A DNA stretch of 64,000 nt. Origin: Macrostomum hystrix (taxonomy: Eukaryota > Platyhelminthes > Macrostomidae). The first letter of the stretch is position 1. Each line of letters begins with the position of its first letter. Position numbers and translations under genes: made by a program. Positions 11,718-24,000 of the stretch are shown here, in pieces. Below the pieces are notes generated by a model. The model searched no databases. It was not told the DNA's origin and was given only the letters and a program-made list of their open reading frames with translations. The stretch is from positions 16,772,501 to 16,836,500 of the forward strand of contig CATNEN010000039.1 of assembly GCA_950097015.1 (NCBI GenBank), written 5' to 3'.

Positions 11718-12479
11718 TTAGCCTTGAGGTGCATTTTTAAGATGCCGGGGTGCCCAATATGAAGAATTCCGAGCACCTGTTTCCTCGAATCTCCGCAGGG
11801 AACATAGATCCTTCAAGCACAATAGTCCGGAAGCGTAGGTCAGGTCATGCCGAACATCCCAAAACGGCTTCAGGTCGTCTGTCAATCTCGTTTTGTGCTC
11901 TGGCCAACCGTCCAGGATGACGTTCCGCAACCGCTCGCTCGTCATGTCTTTGGCTGTTGCGTTCTTGATCATGTGCAAGATCTCACGGTCCCCGCTAAAG
12001 CAGCGCTCGACTGACAAGACTTGACCGTCGAGGGCTTTTTCTAACTGAATTGTGAGGAGATCAGCTGCACCGTGTGCTCGGCTCAAAGTGTCGGCTACGT
12101 ACAAGTCCTTTCCGGGAGTATACTTGACGCGAATGTCATAGGGCTGAAACTGAAGCATAAGTCGCTGAATTCTAGGCGTCGTCTCACACAGAGCCTTCTT
12201 GAAGATCGCCTCCAGTGGCTTGTGGTCGCTCTGAACATTCATTGTCCGGCCCCAGATGTATCAGTGAAACTTTTTGCAGCCATAGACAATTGCGAGAAGC
12301 TCTTTCTCGATTTGTGCGTAGGCTAGCTGGGCACTGGTCATTGCAGAGGACGCGTATTCGACTGGACGATCGTCTTGGAGCAGCACAGCGCCGATGCCAC
12401 TCTTGCTTGCGTCAACTGAAACCGTCACGGGCTTGGTTACGTCAAAGGTTGCCAGCACCCGGTTCGAGCACAGATCCAC
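11718..12479 (-). pseudogene. gypsy-1 RNase H remnant
   Basis: Two minus-strand frames (12479-12261 and 12242-11718) encode a Ty3/Gypsy RNase H. Visible motifs are VSVDASKSGIGAVLLQ, the Ala-Tyr-Ala-Gln-Ile-Glu-Lys-Glu block, SDHKPLEAIF and the end of the domain ADTLSRAH. A frame break lies between 12261 and 12242. An in-frame TAG at about 12510 separates this part from the reverse transcriptase. Confidence 0.85.
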
Positions 12480-12549
12480 GATGATTGCTTCATACGCCTG
12501 GTCGTGCTAATCCAGCCAGCTCCATATGACCTCCTTCTTCAGCAGATGC

Positions 12550-13848
12550 CTAAGTGGTTCCGCAGGGGCTTACAGTTGCGGGCAGAACCTGGCCAAGTAT
12601 GTGACAGCCGAGAAAACGCCTGAGTTGCTCTCTCTTTGCGGTTACGCCTTCCTGAGTGTCGGGTCTTGTCATCTCCTTGATTGCCTTGACCTTCTGCGGA
12701 TCAGCCCGAATTCCATCGGGGCCAAGAATATCGCCTAAGTAGCTCAGCTCTTGAGCTCCAGCTCGCATCTTGTTCGGATTCAGCGTCACGTTAGCCCGCT
12801 TGCACTGCTCCATCAGACTGCGTACTGCGATGTCGTGTTCCTCGATGGTGCGCCCCCACACGATAATGTCGTCGAAAAAGTTTTTCGAGTTCTTGACGTG
12901 GCTGGTGACATTCTCCTCCATACGCTTTTGAAACTTTTCCGGGATTGATGACAAGCCGTACGGCACCCGCTTCCACCTGTAACGACCGAATAGCGTGTGG
13001 AACGTTGTGAGGAACGAACTCTGCTCATCTAGCTTGAGCTGATGGAAACTCTCGTTGGCATCGAATGTGCTGAACACCATGTCTCCAACAGTCGCCATCC
13101 GAACTCCCTCCGCCGTTGGAATGGGGTGATATTCGCGGATGATGAACTGGTTCAGGTATGTAGGATCAAGGCATAGGCGCATCGAGCCGTCCTTCTTCCA
13201 GACAATGGTGACGTTTGACAACCATTGAGTCGGCTCGTCTACTCGAACAATAGTCCCATCTCTCTCCAGGCGCTCCAGCTCGCACTTCAATGGCCGATAG
13301 GCCGCGAATGGAACCTTTCGTGGCGGCTGGACTTTTGGAGCGGCATTTTCTGTCAGCTGAATTGTGTACTGCTGCTTCATGCACTCGACACCTTTGAACA
13401 CAGTCGGATAGTCTGCTATCAGCTGACTGTTACTGATCTGAGACTGGTGAGGTTTCTCTACTTTGCTGACATTGGGTGGGCTCTTGTTTATGGCAAAAAG
13501 CTTCTTAATGAGATGCAACTCAGGCAGTGCTGACTTCCAGCCAATGATCGGAGTCGCGTTTTCTCCAACGACTACAAACTGAAGTTTCACGTTTTTCTGA
13601 CACGGAGACGATACTGTCAGGTGAGTCAGGCCGATGACATCCAGCTGCTGTCTATTGTAGGTAGTGAGCGTACAGGTTGTGGGCTCGATTTCAGCCGCAG
13701 GAGCGAACTTGATCAGGCATCGTAGCGGAACAACGTTGACATCTGCCCCTGTGTCGTCTTTAAACTGGAGCTTCCGGCCAGAATCCTTCGCCGTGAGACT
13801 CACCATCATTGTTGTGTAGTCATGCAGACGCTGACCTTCCTGTATCAA
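12550..13848 (-). pseudogene. gypsy-1 protease and reverse transcriptase remnant
   Basis: This is the longest open part of the element (432 codons). It holds an aspartic protease active site DTGADVNVVPL near the start and a reverse transcriptase with the catalytic box FFDDIIVWG (usual form YxDD). The frame shifts relative to gag upstream and meets a stop before RNase H. Its overall similarity is to invertebrate Ty3/Gypsy polyproteins of the type often labelled K02A2.6-like. Confidence 0.85.
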
Positions 13849-13897
13849 CTATCATCACTGTCGCTGGTGTTGCTTCTTGGTCTGCGCAATCCAGCTG

Positions 13898-14431
13898 CTA
13901 CTTGTCCTCCTGGAGCTCGTTGACCTTCTTTGAGGACCGGCACATTGACGAGAAGTGGTTCAGACGACCACAGATGTTACACTTCCTATCGTAAGCTGGG
14001 CATTTTCTCCGCTCGTGCTGCAGTCCGCAGAAGCCACAGCCGCGGCCTGAAGGCGGTTTTGGAGGCCCAGCTGGTGCTCGGGGTCGACTTTGGACAGCAT
14101 CCACCGTTGACGGCTGAGCTCGGCTGCTCTGAGTTGTCAGCATAGCGCTCGCCTGTCGCTTTGACGTCTCCGAAGCTGGCCCCATCTGAATTGCCCGGTT
14201 GAGTGTCAGGTTGGACTTACGCAGTAGTCTCTCTTCAAGCGCTGGGTCGCCAACTCCCATCAGGATCTGGTCGCGGATGACGATGTCGCTGACTGACTCA
14301 TCGTTGGCCGGTGTCCCGTAGTTGCACCTGGTCACGAGCTGCTGCAGAGAGGCGACGAACTGATCGAAGTCCTCTGACTCCTTCTGCACTCTGGTCCTGA
14401 ACAGGTAGCGATCGAAGGTCTCATTGCTCAT
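13898..14431 (-). pseudogene. gypsy-1 gag remnant with zinc knuckles
   Basis: A 177-codon minus-strand frame. The first part resembles a Ty3/Gypsy capsid, and the C-terminal part has two Cys/His clusters, the second a clear CCHC knuckle (CNICGRLNHFSSMC). It ends in a stop just before the protease frame. More gag-like sequence may continue to 14648 in another frame. Confidence 0.75.
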
Positions 14432-14734
14432 TGGCTCACAGTAGTTCTTGAATTAATTGAGAACCCCGACGTATGTAGTCACTTCGGCGGACGGGAAGGT
14501 GGATAACACGTCTTGTCCTTCTGATCCGTGCGCGGTCAGCACGATTGCAATCTTGACCTCTTCGCTCTCCTCCGTCTTCTTGGTTGCCTTCATGTAGAAG
14601 TCGATCGTTTGCTCCATTTTCTCCAGTTGTCTGCGCGATTGGCATCAAAAAACCATCGGCTCTGGAGACCTCAGTCCTTCCATTAGCTAGCTTGCTTGGC
14701 TATTGGGCAAAAGTACTTAATGCTTGCGACGACA

Positions 14735-14950
14735 TGTTAAGTTGGAACAAGCGGGACATTTAGGCACTCAGAACTCTTAAGGCCCAAGTTGGCCAAAGTG
14801 AGAATCATATATTGTCACGCGATGCGAGTTGAAATGTACACTTAGGCAATGTACAGTGTGGCATGTACATAGAGAAAGTGAGCATATTGATTTAATAAAG
14901 GATTCTAAAACGCGACAGACAACAGTAATGGCCTGCATTTTTAGTTGAAT
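14735..14950 (-). repeat. gypsy-1 right LTR
   Basis: It is homologous to 10376-10536 and begins TGTTAAGTTGG. It retains the uninterrupted sequence GATTTAATAAAGG, the empty version of the Helitron site at 10537. Its outer end is not defined because the Helitron array starts at 14951. Confidence 0.8.
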
Positions 14951-16692
14951 ACTAGCTGCCTTCGCTACCCTCTGGGTAGCCTCCCTGTGAGTTCTTATCA
15001 GTACGCGCGTGCGTTATCAAAACTGGCTCTGATGCAATCATTAAAATTGGCACTGGAGCCTCACTGCGCACAAGCTGAAAACAAGAATGCATTAGAAAAG
15101 CCTATTTAAAACTGTTTTTCGAATATTTAATCCCCTTGCCAATGGAATTAAGCTTAATAAAATTACGTGTACCGATTCCGGCCCAATTGTGATCTTTTGG
15201 CGAAGGAATTGTGAAAATCGGTTGAGCCGTTCGGGAGCTAGTCGATTGCAAACAAGCAAGCAAGATTTTCATTTTTAGTATATTACTAGCTGCCCCTCGC
15301 TACCCTCTGGGTAGCCTCACTGGAGTTCTTATCAGTTCGTTATCAAAACTGGCTCTGATGCAATCATAAAAATTGGCACTGGAGCCTCACTGTGCACAAG
15401 CTGAAAACAAGAATGCATTAGAAAAGCCTATTTAAAACAGTTTTTCGAATATTTAATCCCCTTGGCAATGGAATTAAGCTTAATAAAAATACGTGTACCG
15501 ATTCCGGCCCATTTGTGATCTTTTGGCGAAGGAATTGTGAAAATCGGTTGAGCCGTTCGGGAGCTAGTCGATTGCAAACATACAAACATACAAACATACA
15601 AACAAGATTTTCATTTTTAGTATATTAGAAAAAGAAGATATAACAAGCAAGATTTTCATTTTTAGTATATTAGAAGACTAGCTGCCTTCGCTACCCTCTG
15701 GGTAGCCTCCCTGTGAGTTCTTATCAGTTCGTTATCAAAACTGGCTCTGATGCAATCATTAAAATTGGCACTGGAGCCTCACTGTGCACAAGCTGAAAAC
15801 AAGAATGCATTAGAAAAGCCTATTTAAAACTGTTTTTCGAATATTTAATCCCCTTGGCAATGAAATTAAGCTTAATAAAATTACGTGTACCGATTCCGGC
15901 CCAATTGTGATCTTTTGGCGAAGGAATTGCGAAAATCGGTTGAGCCGTTCGGGAGCTAGTCGATTGCAAACATACAAGCAAGCAAGCAAGATTTTCATTT
16001 TTAGTATATTAGATAGATATTATACTAGCTGCCTTCGCTACCCTCTGGGTAGCCTCCCTGTGAGTTCTTATCAGTACGCGCGTGCGTTATCAAAACTGGC
16101 TCTGATGCAATCATTAAAATTGGCACTGGAGGCCTCACTGTGCACAAGCTGAAAATAAGAATGCATTAGAAAAGCCTATTTAAAGCAGTTTTTCGAATAT
16201 TTAATCCCCTTGGCAATGGAATTAAGCTTAATAAAAATACGTGTACCGATTCCGGCCTATTTGTGATCTTTTGGTGAAGGAATTGTGAAAATCGGTTGAG
16301 CCGTTCGGGAGCTAGTCGATTGCAAACATACAAACATACAAGATTTTCATTTTTAGTATATAAGACTAGCTGCCTTCGCTACCCTCTGGGTAGCCTCCCT
16401 GTGAGTTCTTATCAGTTCGTTATCAAAACTGGCTCTGATGCAATCATAAAAATTGGCACTGGAGCCTCACTGTGCACAAGCTGAAAACAAGAATGCATTA
16501 GAAAAGCCTATTTAAAACTGTTTTTCGAATATTTAATCCCCTTGCCAATGGAATTAAGCTTAATAAAATTACGTGTACCGATTCCGGCCCAATTGTGATC
16601 TTTTGGCGAAGGAATTGTGAAAATCGGTTGAGCCGTTCGGGAGCTAGTCGATTGCAAACAAGCAAGCAAGATTTTCATTTTTAGTATATTAG
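14951..16692 (-). mobile_element. Array A: five head-to-tail non-autonomous Helitrons
   Basis: Five units of about 330-390 bp start at 14951, 15285, 15677, 16024 and 16365. On the minus strand each begins TC(T)AATATACTAAAAATG and ends with a hairpin (GGCTACCC-AGA-GGGTAGC) about 8 nt before a terminal CTAG. These are canonical Helitron ends: 5' TC, and 3' hairpin plus CTRR. Each unit has a GAAAATCGGTTGAGCCGTTC block and a microsatellite of ACAAACAT or AAGC type near the 5' end. No coding capacity. Junctions between units are direct or a few bases long. Confidence 0.85.
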
Positions 16693-16949
16693 ACTAGCAA
16701 TTTGTGCCCCCCTTTGGGGAGCTTAAACCTAAAGGCAACTTTGAAATTATGAAACAATTTTGGTTAGTCAATAAAAAAATGTATAGCAGCTAACGAAGTT
16801 CAGTATTTAAACAAACAAAAATGTAAACTTTTATTGACGACCTAATAAAATGAAATAAAATAAAATCTCTTTTATTGATGCTCCTTTGTCCTTTACCATA
16901 CAAATCTAGACAGTCCCTTGTCCAAATATATACTGATTTAGGTGCTGAT

Positions 16950-17320
16950 TCAGATGCATCTGCAGAAATCGCCACCAGCAAGACCAGAAACCCTGCACAG
17001 TTTGATCAACTGGATCTATTCCCAGGTGTCAGTCTTTCTACTTGCTGGCTTCAAGTCCGCATGGGAGATTGAATTTGAGAAGTCAATAATAGTAAAATAA
17101 GAAATGTAGCAATCAATCCACTTTAGGCCAGTTAATAACTGCAAACTCATTCTCACATATTTCAGTGACAATAAAATTAGTAGTGAGGTGGGGGTTGGGC
17201 AGATGCTTCTGCAGAGTTTGCCACCAGCAAGACCAGAAACCCTGCACAGTTTGATCAAATGGATCTATTCTCAGGTGTCAGTCTTTCTGCTTGCTGGCTT
17301 CAACTCCGCATCGTGGGAGA
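16950..17320 (+). repeat. Direct repeat pair, about 120 bp
   Basis: 16950-17068 and 17200-17320 align closely over CCACCAGCAAGACCAGAAAC, the stretch to GATCTATTC, and GGTGTCAGTCTTTCT. Both are open in the same way, but no protein family is recognised. They lie in the 3' part of the candidate Helitron and could be a partial duplication of captured sequence. Confidence 0.7.
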
Positions 17321-17571
17321 CATGCATGGGGGCTAAGCAATGCACTCAGCACACTCAGCAGCTGGGAACAGCTGTTTACTCTCGAATTAAGCATCACAAG
17401 GAGCCTACAGGTCTGCTAAGGCTACTTCAGACCATGGCTGCATAGTCTCTCCAGTTTAAGCAGAAGAAAGTATGGATCATGAAAGTAGCGAACATGTACT
17501 TTTCAACTGCTTCTCAGGGCCCACACTATGCAGCCAACCTGCTCTCACTACAGTGGCACGAAACCTTACAA

Positions 17572-17790
17572 TGCTAATCTATATTTGTCTACATTTTATT
17601 TTCAAGCTTTTGCTTGCAATTTTCGCACATGAAGTGCTCAATTATTTCTAGCTAATCTATATTTGTCTAATTTTTTTCAAGCTTTTGCCTGCAATTTTCG
17701 CACATGAAGTGCTCAATTATTTCTAGCTAATCTATATTTGTCTAATTTTTTCAAGCTTTTACTTGCAATTTTCGCACATGAATGAGTAAT
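17572..17790 (+). repeat. Tandem repeat, about 80-bp unit, nearly three copies
   Basis: The unit contains GCTAATCTATATTTGTCTA, then TTTCAAGCTTTTGC and TTTTCGCACATGAAGTGCTC. It is non-coding and lies downstream of the Helitron transposase stop codon. Confidence 0.85.
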
Positions 17791-17951
17791 TCTTTTCTAT
17801 AATAGCTAGAATTATGTTTGTATCTGTTTGTTAATTAGCGAGCTTGAGTAGTATCGCATTTTTTCAAAATTTTATATGCTTCAGCTTTTGGCTGGTAATA
17901 ATCTGACTAAATGGCTTTAACTATGGTGGTGCACTTGTTTTTAAGGTTTTT

Positions 17952-18030
17952 AGTGCCACTGTAACAGGATTTGAACTGATATGCCTTCCATGGGCCCATG
18001 GTGTTAAACACCATTTACATATCAGGTGGC
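17952..18030 (-). other. tRNA-like or structured element after the Helitron gene
   Basis: An outer 8-bp stem (CTGATATG/CATATCAG) encloses a 14-bp palindrome CCATGGGCCCATGG and a short GGTGTT/AACACC hairpin. On the minus strand the segment then reads CAGTTCAAATCCTGT, which resembles a tRNA T-arm/B box. A full tRNA cloverleaf could not be drawn. It could be a decayed tRNA-derived sequence or a structured 3' region of the Helitron. Confidence 0.3.
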
Positions 18031-18050
18031 TCAACTTGTGATACCGAGGT

Positions 18051-21000
18051 TCAGTCACTCAGCACCTCAGGGTACACGACATTTCTCGTCCGCTCACCGG
18101 AGATCCGGACGCGCACGCTGTCGACATTCTTGGCCCGGGACAGCGCCGTGTACAGCTGGCCGTGGGCGAAGCAGCCGACAGCTAGGTCGATGCCCACGGT
18201 GTCGAGCGACTGGCCCTGCGACTTGTGGATCGTCAGGCAGAAGCTCGGCTTGACTGGGAACTGCAGCCGCTTGAAGCAGACTGGCAGGTCAGCATTGTTG
18301 GGCTCCAGTGGAATCCGCGGCAGCAGGATCTCATCTCCAGTGAACTGGCCGGCAGCGACTTTGCAGCGCAGCACATTCTCGCCCAGCTCCAGGATGATCA
18401 GCCGGGTGCCGTTGCACAGCCGTGGCGGATTCAGATTCCGCAGCAGAACCAGCGGCATGCCCACCTTGAGCTTCAGCAGGTGAGCAGGGAAGTTCGGAGC
18501 ATCCAGCTGATTCAGCAGCTCCGGAGGAAAGTGCGTGGCCGCTTCCTCGTCAGCCACGCTGTCCACTGAGCGATACTCGCGCAGTTGGCCTGGGAACATG
18601 GCCAGGCACTCGTTGTTGATCGCGTCAACCGCATCGTTGTAGGGCGCCAGAATGGCTCGGCTGGCAAAGTAGCCGTCGCGCTCCGCTGACGCCTCGAACG
18701 AAGGGTACACGAACTGGATCAGCTCGGACAGCGGTGCCTCCGTCGGAATGATGATCTTGGCAGGAAGGCAGACCGTGTCGTCTGACTGATCGGCTACCCC
18801 AGAGCCGATCTGTGTGGGGTTGGCAGGTAAATGCACGAGAACTGCGGCCTGTGAGGTTATCTAAAAACAGCAAGAACAAAGCTTACCTGCATGAGCAGCT
18901 GCATATAGCGATGGTACAGCTCAGCATCAGCACAGCTCTGCAGCCGGATGTTCTTGGATAGGCGGTGCCTCCGGAACAAAGACCACAGCGGGGACTTGCT
19001 AACACACGCCAGGATGTTGTTAGCGCGCGTGCCATTTTTCACCACCGGCAGCAGCTGGCGAAAGTCTCCAGCGCAGACCACGACGATTCCGCCGAACGGG
19101 CAGTCCTGCTTCCGCAGGTCTCGCAGACTGCGGTCGACAGCCTCCAGGTCCTTCCGGTTTGTCATGGAGATCTCGTCCCAGACGATCAGCCGTACAGTGC
19201 GAAAGACTGCGGCCAGCTTAGACTGCGCTCGGACAGAACACACGTCCTTGTCAGAGCGAACCAGCCGCACTGGGATCTTGAATCTGGCGAAAAATGTAGA
19301 TTGAGACTGAATGAGCAGGAGAACATTAAGTGTGAATTTGATTTCCATTAAAAAACGCACGTTGAATGCGCCGTCTGCCCGCCTGGCAGCAGGGTGGCTG
19401 CGATTCCCGACGACGCAACAGCCAGGGCGACTTCCCCTCGACTCCGCACAAACGCCAGCAAAACCTCCAGCAGGAAGGTCTTGCCAGTGCCTGCCGGAGC
19501 GTCAATGAAATGCAGGCCGCCCGAGCCAGCGACAAGATCCACAGTCACAGCCTCGTAGATGGCCATCTGCTCGGCCGTGAGCATTGGCAGCCGCATCTCG
19601 GTGATCTCCGCCTGTTCGACCGTGTCAAACTGCAGCGGCCCGACTTGCGGCATTGCAGAGGCAGCAGGCAGTCCGTACTCTTGCAGACTGCGGCCGCCCA
19701 TTGACGTCAGCATGCTCTGCAGCTCCCGCAGAGCCAGGTCGCTGACTTCCTCGGCGCTTAAGTCCGGTTGGTGGAAGCGCAGGTCTTCGCAGAGATCCTC
19801 TGCAAACCTGCTCCACAGATCAGCGCCGTCGTCTGGCTCGCCCCAGATGAGAACGACAGCCAGCAGGTGCCTCAGAGCTCGCGGCATTCGGCTCTGGACA
19901 GCCTCAGTCATGCAGCGATGCCAGTGATCATCACGCTGCAGCAGGCCGAGAGCCATGCAGGCGGCCTTGGCGCTGGCACAATGCACGCCGGCCACGGTCT
20001 GCAGCGACTCGAAGCTGGTCGGTCCTCGCACGTGCAGCAGCAACAGCCGCAGGTAGAACAGGTCACCAGCTCTAGGACTGACCGTGTACATCCGCGCAAT
20101 GTTGGTGTTGCGCTTCACGCCGGGATGTCCTTCGACATCGACGCCCTGCTTGGCTCGACGCCACTCTCTCGCACTCGGGTGCCACACGAAGAAGGTGGGC
20201 ACCTCTGTGTAGAGTAGCAGGCGGGCGAACTCGTCAGTGCGGCACAGCTTGAAGAAGGCCGTCAGTGTCGAGTCTCGTGGCGCCTTTGCTCTGGCGCCCG
20301 CGGTCTGCTCGTTGAAGTACACGAGCTGCTCTTCCGACTTGTGCACACAGAGTCGGATGACCGCTGGGAACCTGTTGTGCACCTGGGCAAAGGTGAGGAT
20401 ATTTTTTGAGCATCAGAGCTGCTGAAAAAAACGTAATGCAGTACTAAAAGCACAGGCAATGAAAGCAGAGCAGAGCAATTACCTCAAAGGCCAAGATGGT
20501 GTTAACAGCTTCCATCGGACCAATGTAGCGTGCAGACAGGTACTCGGAGATTTCATCACGGGGCTTCTCCGGCTGCTCAGATTGAGCACTCGGCTGAGCT
20601 TCAGCAGCTCCTGCGGCGGCGGCGACTTTGAAAACCGCCATGTCGCCATTCTTCATCAAGTACTTGATCACGTACTTGACAGACTTGACAGTGGCACAAA
20701 CCTCTACGTTCAAATGGCACGCGAACTGTAGCAGCAGGTCAGGGTTGTATGGCACCACCCACCTGGTGATTGGAGGGAAGCAGCGGCTTGCAGAGCACAG
20801 AAATGCTATGGCCACGCAGCTACTGACTCACCTGTTGTCCATTTGGATGCTGCGACCCTTGAACAGTTTGTCCACCGTGAAGCCTCCCATCTCAGGGGAG
20901 CGCCTCCTGTAGAACGGATAGCCGCTGTCGCTCGTCAGCGTCACCGGCTGGAAGTCCTTCGGGAAGCTCTTGCTGCACTTGCCGTTCTCCATGCAAGGGC

Positions 21001-24000
21001 AGGCCGGGTTCAGCTCGCCACACGGCCCGTGGATCATGTGGGTCTTGACCAGCTCGTGCAGCACTGGCTGCCGCTGTGGGTCTGGGATCTCCGCAGACAC
21101 GATGGCATCGTAGCGATCCGGGGTGACTCGACTCCCGTTCGCCAGCCAGAGCAGGAAGTGCACATGGGGAAGGCCTGAGGCGAGTTGATAAAAGCATGCG
21201 GACTCGTTATTCCAGGCTGTTAATATTGCCAATGTCTGCATGAAAATCTGATTTTACTCACCGCGCTTCTGGTACTCCAAGGAGCACACATGCGCAGCCT
21301 CCTTGCCAAAACGCTTCCTGAGCACTTCAAGCAGAGCCTTTTTCTTCAGTTCAAAGACTCGAGTCACAATGTCCGGGCGGTCCTCTGCCCGCTGACCGGG
21401 CAGCAGCTGCACGCTGATTTCCGGCCACTTCGGGTTGCACGTGGCTGTGACAAACAGGTCCGGCTTGCCGAACTTGTGCACGTAGGCCATTGCATCTTGC
21501 AGCCGCTCCATCAGGTACCTGGGTCCACCTACAAAGCTGGAAGACAGGTACACATGGGCAGGCTTACCAATCTCATTGGGGTCTCTCTCGGTGCTCCTGC
21601 CATCAGCAGCGAACAGAGCGTCTCGCAGGCCGCTGTAGGTCTCGCTGCGCAGGTCGTTCTGATGAGTGCGCAGGTACAGCAGCCTCTCGGACTCGATCTT
21701 GGCAGCCATGTCAACCAGGTACTGCTGGAAGAGGCGCCTGCCGTGGTGCAGCACGTTGAACTGGCCAGCTCGCACCATGATTTCGCTGGCGTAGTACTTC
21801 ATGGGCGTCAGCTTCCGCCCATTCGCCATCTGCAGCTCTGGGTGCCAGCCGTCCTCGCCATTCGGGAACAGCAGCACGTACTCCAGAGGGTCGTAGGACC
21901 GGTGGGTCTCGGATATGCGCTGGACTTCGCCTCCGCGCAGTCGAATCACAACGTCACGGCTTGTCGGTGCGTCCTCGGAACCACCGACAACCAGGATGCC
22001 AACCTCATTGGCAGTAGGGAGATTGTAACGCCTGGGAATGAACAGGAATGGAATTGGTACAGCAGGTACTTCACAGAATCAACTGCACAGACTGAACAGT
22101 ATAAGTGCAGGCGAAATAGGATCCCAACCAGCAGCTCCATAACACAGCTCACTCACCGAATGTGCTCCCCAGCTGGTCGTCGGTCCGGGTGAATCACAAT
22201 TCGCGCATCTCCCAGCTCAGGGTCGCCACTGATCCGCTGAGCAGCAGCTCGCAGGCTCTGCACATAGCCGTTGCACTCGTGCAGCACAGTTTGCAGCAGC
22301 TCCAGCAGCTCCGGCTTCACCTTCTGGCTGAGGCTCAGGCGGCTCTCCAGCTCGCGGTCCGTGAAGTACACCTGCCAGCCATGCGGCACGGCTGAGGTGT
22401 CGGCAAGCAGCGGCCCCATGTTGTGATGCAGCTGGCCGCTGATGATGAAGCTGGGACTCCAGCCAGGCACCAGTCTGAGCCTCGCACCCAGGGATGTCAG
22501 GTGCAGCACAGAGTTGTAGCTCCTGATGTTAGCCAGGAACTCTGCACTGAGGCGGTGCTGCCCCGTGTACAGATCTGCCAGGACCTGCGGCATGGAACGG
22601 GTGGGCAGCTTCACCTTGCCCTTGGCGCAGCAGAAATTGCTCGTCTCCTTGGCCCACAGCAGGGCGCCGCAGTCATTGCAGGCGCGGTTCATTGGGCCGC
22701 ATTGGTGAGCCGGGGCTTCTGGCATCACCGGCTCGGCATGCCTGTGAGCAGGGTTTGAGTAGGGGTTGAGCAGAGTTTATTAAGAGGGTACATTGATTTG
22801 ATTGACATTGCTTTCCATGCTAGTGATTTATTTGTGTCAGCAGATTAAACTGATTTAAACGAATAAATGCAAAATAACAAAAGCAAGTTACTCACATCTG
22901 CTCAGCCTGTGCTCCAGTGTCAGCACATGAGCTGGGGCTGTCAGCTGGCATCGCTCTCGGGCCCTTGGCTTTCTTGGCCCTCTTGGCAGGAGTTTTGCTT
23001 GCTGCCAAGCTTGGAAACTCTGCATCTGAAAGGGCTTGCAAAGGCTCTCGAAGTCTCAGTGACTCGTAATGCTCATGGCGCAAGAGCACGCGCACAATCG
23101 CATTAGGAGGATAGAGATTAGCCCTGAAATACTGCATCACATTACCATTGGCCTGGTAAATGACCAGGTCCACATTAAAGCAGCGGCTCAACAAAGAGGC
23201 AACTTCGTCTGAAACATAAGTGCCTGTTTGAAAAGAGGAACTCACAATGTCATCAGCACTCTCAGGTGCGATGAGGCCATCTGCAACCAACTGTGGCATG
23301 AGTTCTGCAACACGGCAAGACAAATCCTGCCGCAAGGAGGCTGCGTCAGTTTCTAGCGGGGTTCCACGCAGCTGATCACACACAGCATAAAAGAAGCAAT
23401 TGCCATCACCAATAATAGGGATTACCTGCAACTGCTCAAATGGTACAATAGCTTCCATACCTTGCTGCTGGGTGTCCGACCTAAGTTGGCAATGCAGTGA
23501 AAATAAAGCACAGCTGCATTTACAGAATTTTTAAACCAATTGTTGGACTGCAGGTTAAGTTACTCAAATCTACAGCAAAAAAATCAACACTTATGAGGCG
23601 ATTTAGAAAAAAACTAAATAAAACCATAATTATGTTATGTAACGTTATTTTATAGAGCCTCATAAAACTCACTTGGAAACCAAAGCTCCACGGCGACGAA
23701 TCTGCTCGGCTTCCAGTCGGGCAGCCCGCTCTGCCTCAGTCTCAGCATCTCTGCGCTGAGCATCCCGCTGCTGCTGTTCCTCCAGTCGGGCAGCTCGCTC
23801 TGCCTCAGTCTCGGCCTCTCTGCGCTGAGCATCTCGCTGCCGCTGTTCCTCCAGTCGGGCAGCTCGCTCTGCCTCAGTCTCAGCATCTCTGCGCTGAGCA
23901 TCCCGCTGCCGCTGTTCCTCCAGTCGGGCAGCTCGCTCTGCCTCAGTCTCAGCATCTCTGCGCTGAGCATCCCGCTGCCGCTGTTCCTCCAGTCGGGCAG

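Larger units (their letters stand above)
10376..14950 (-). mobile_element. gypsy-1: decayed Ty3/Gypsy LTR retrotransposon
   Basis: Two LTR copies in the same orientation start TGTTAAGTTGGAACAAGC at 10376 and 14735 and align for about 160 bp with scattered mismatches. Between them the minus strand encodes, in order, a gag zinc knuckle, aspartic protease, reverse transcriptase, RNase H and part of an integrase. Stops and frameshifts break the reading frame. The left LTR is interrupted at 10537 by a Helitron 5' end. The right LTR runs into the Helitron array at 14951. It is an old copy by LTR divergence and coding decay. Confidence 0.9.
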
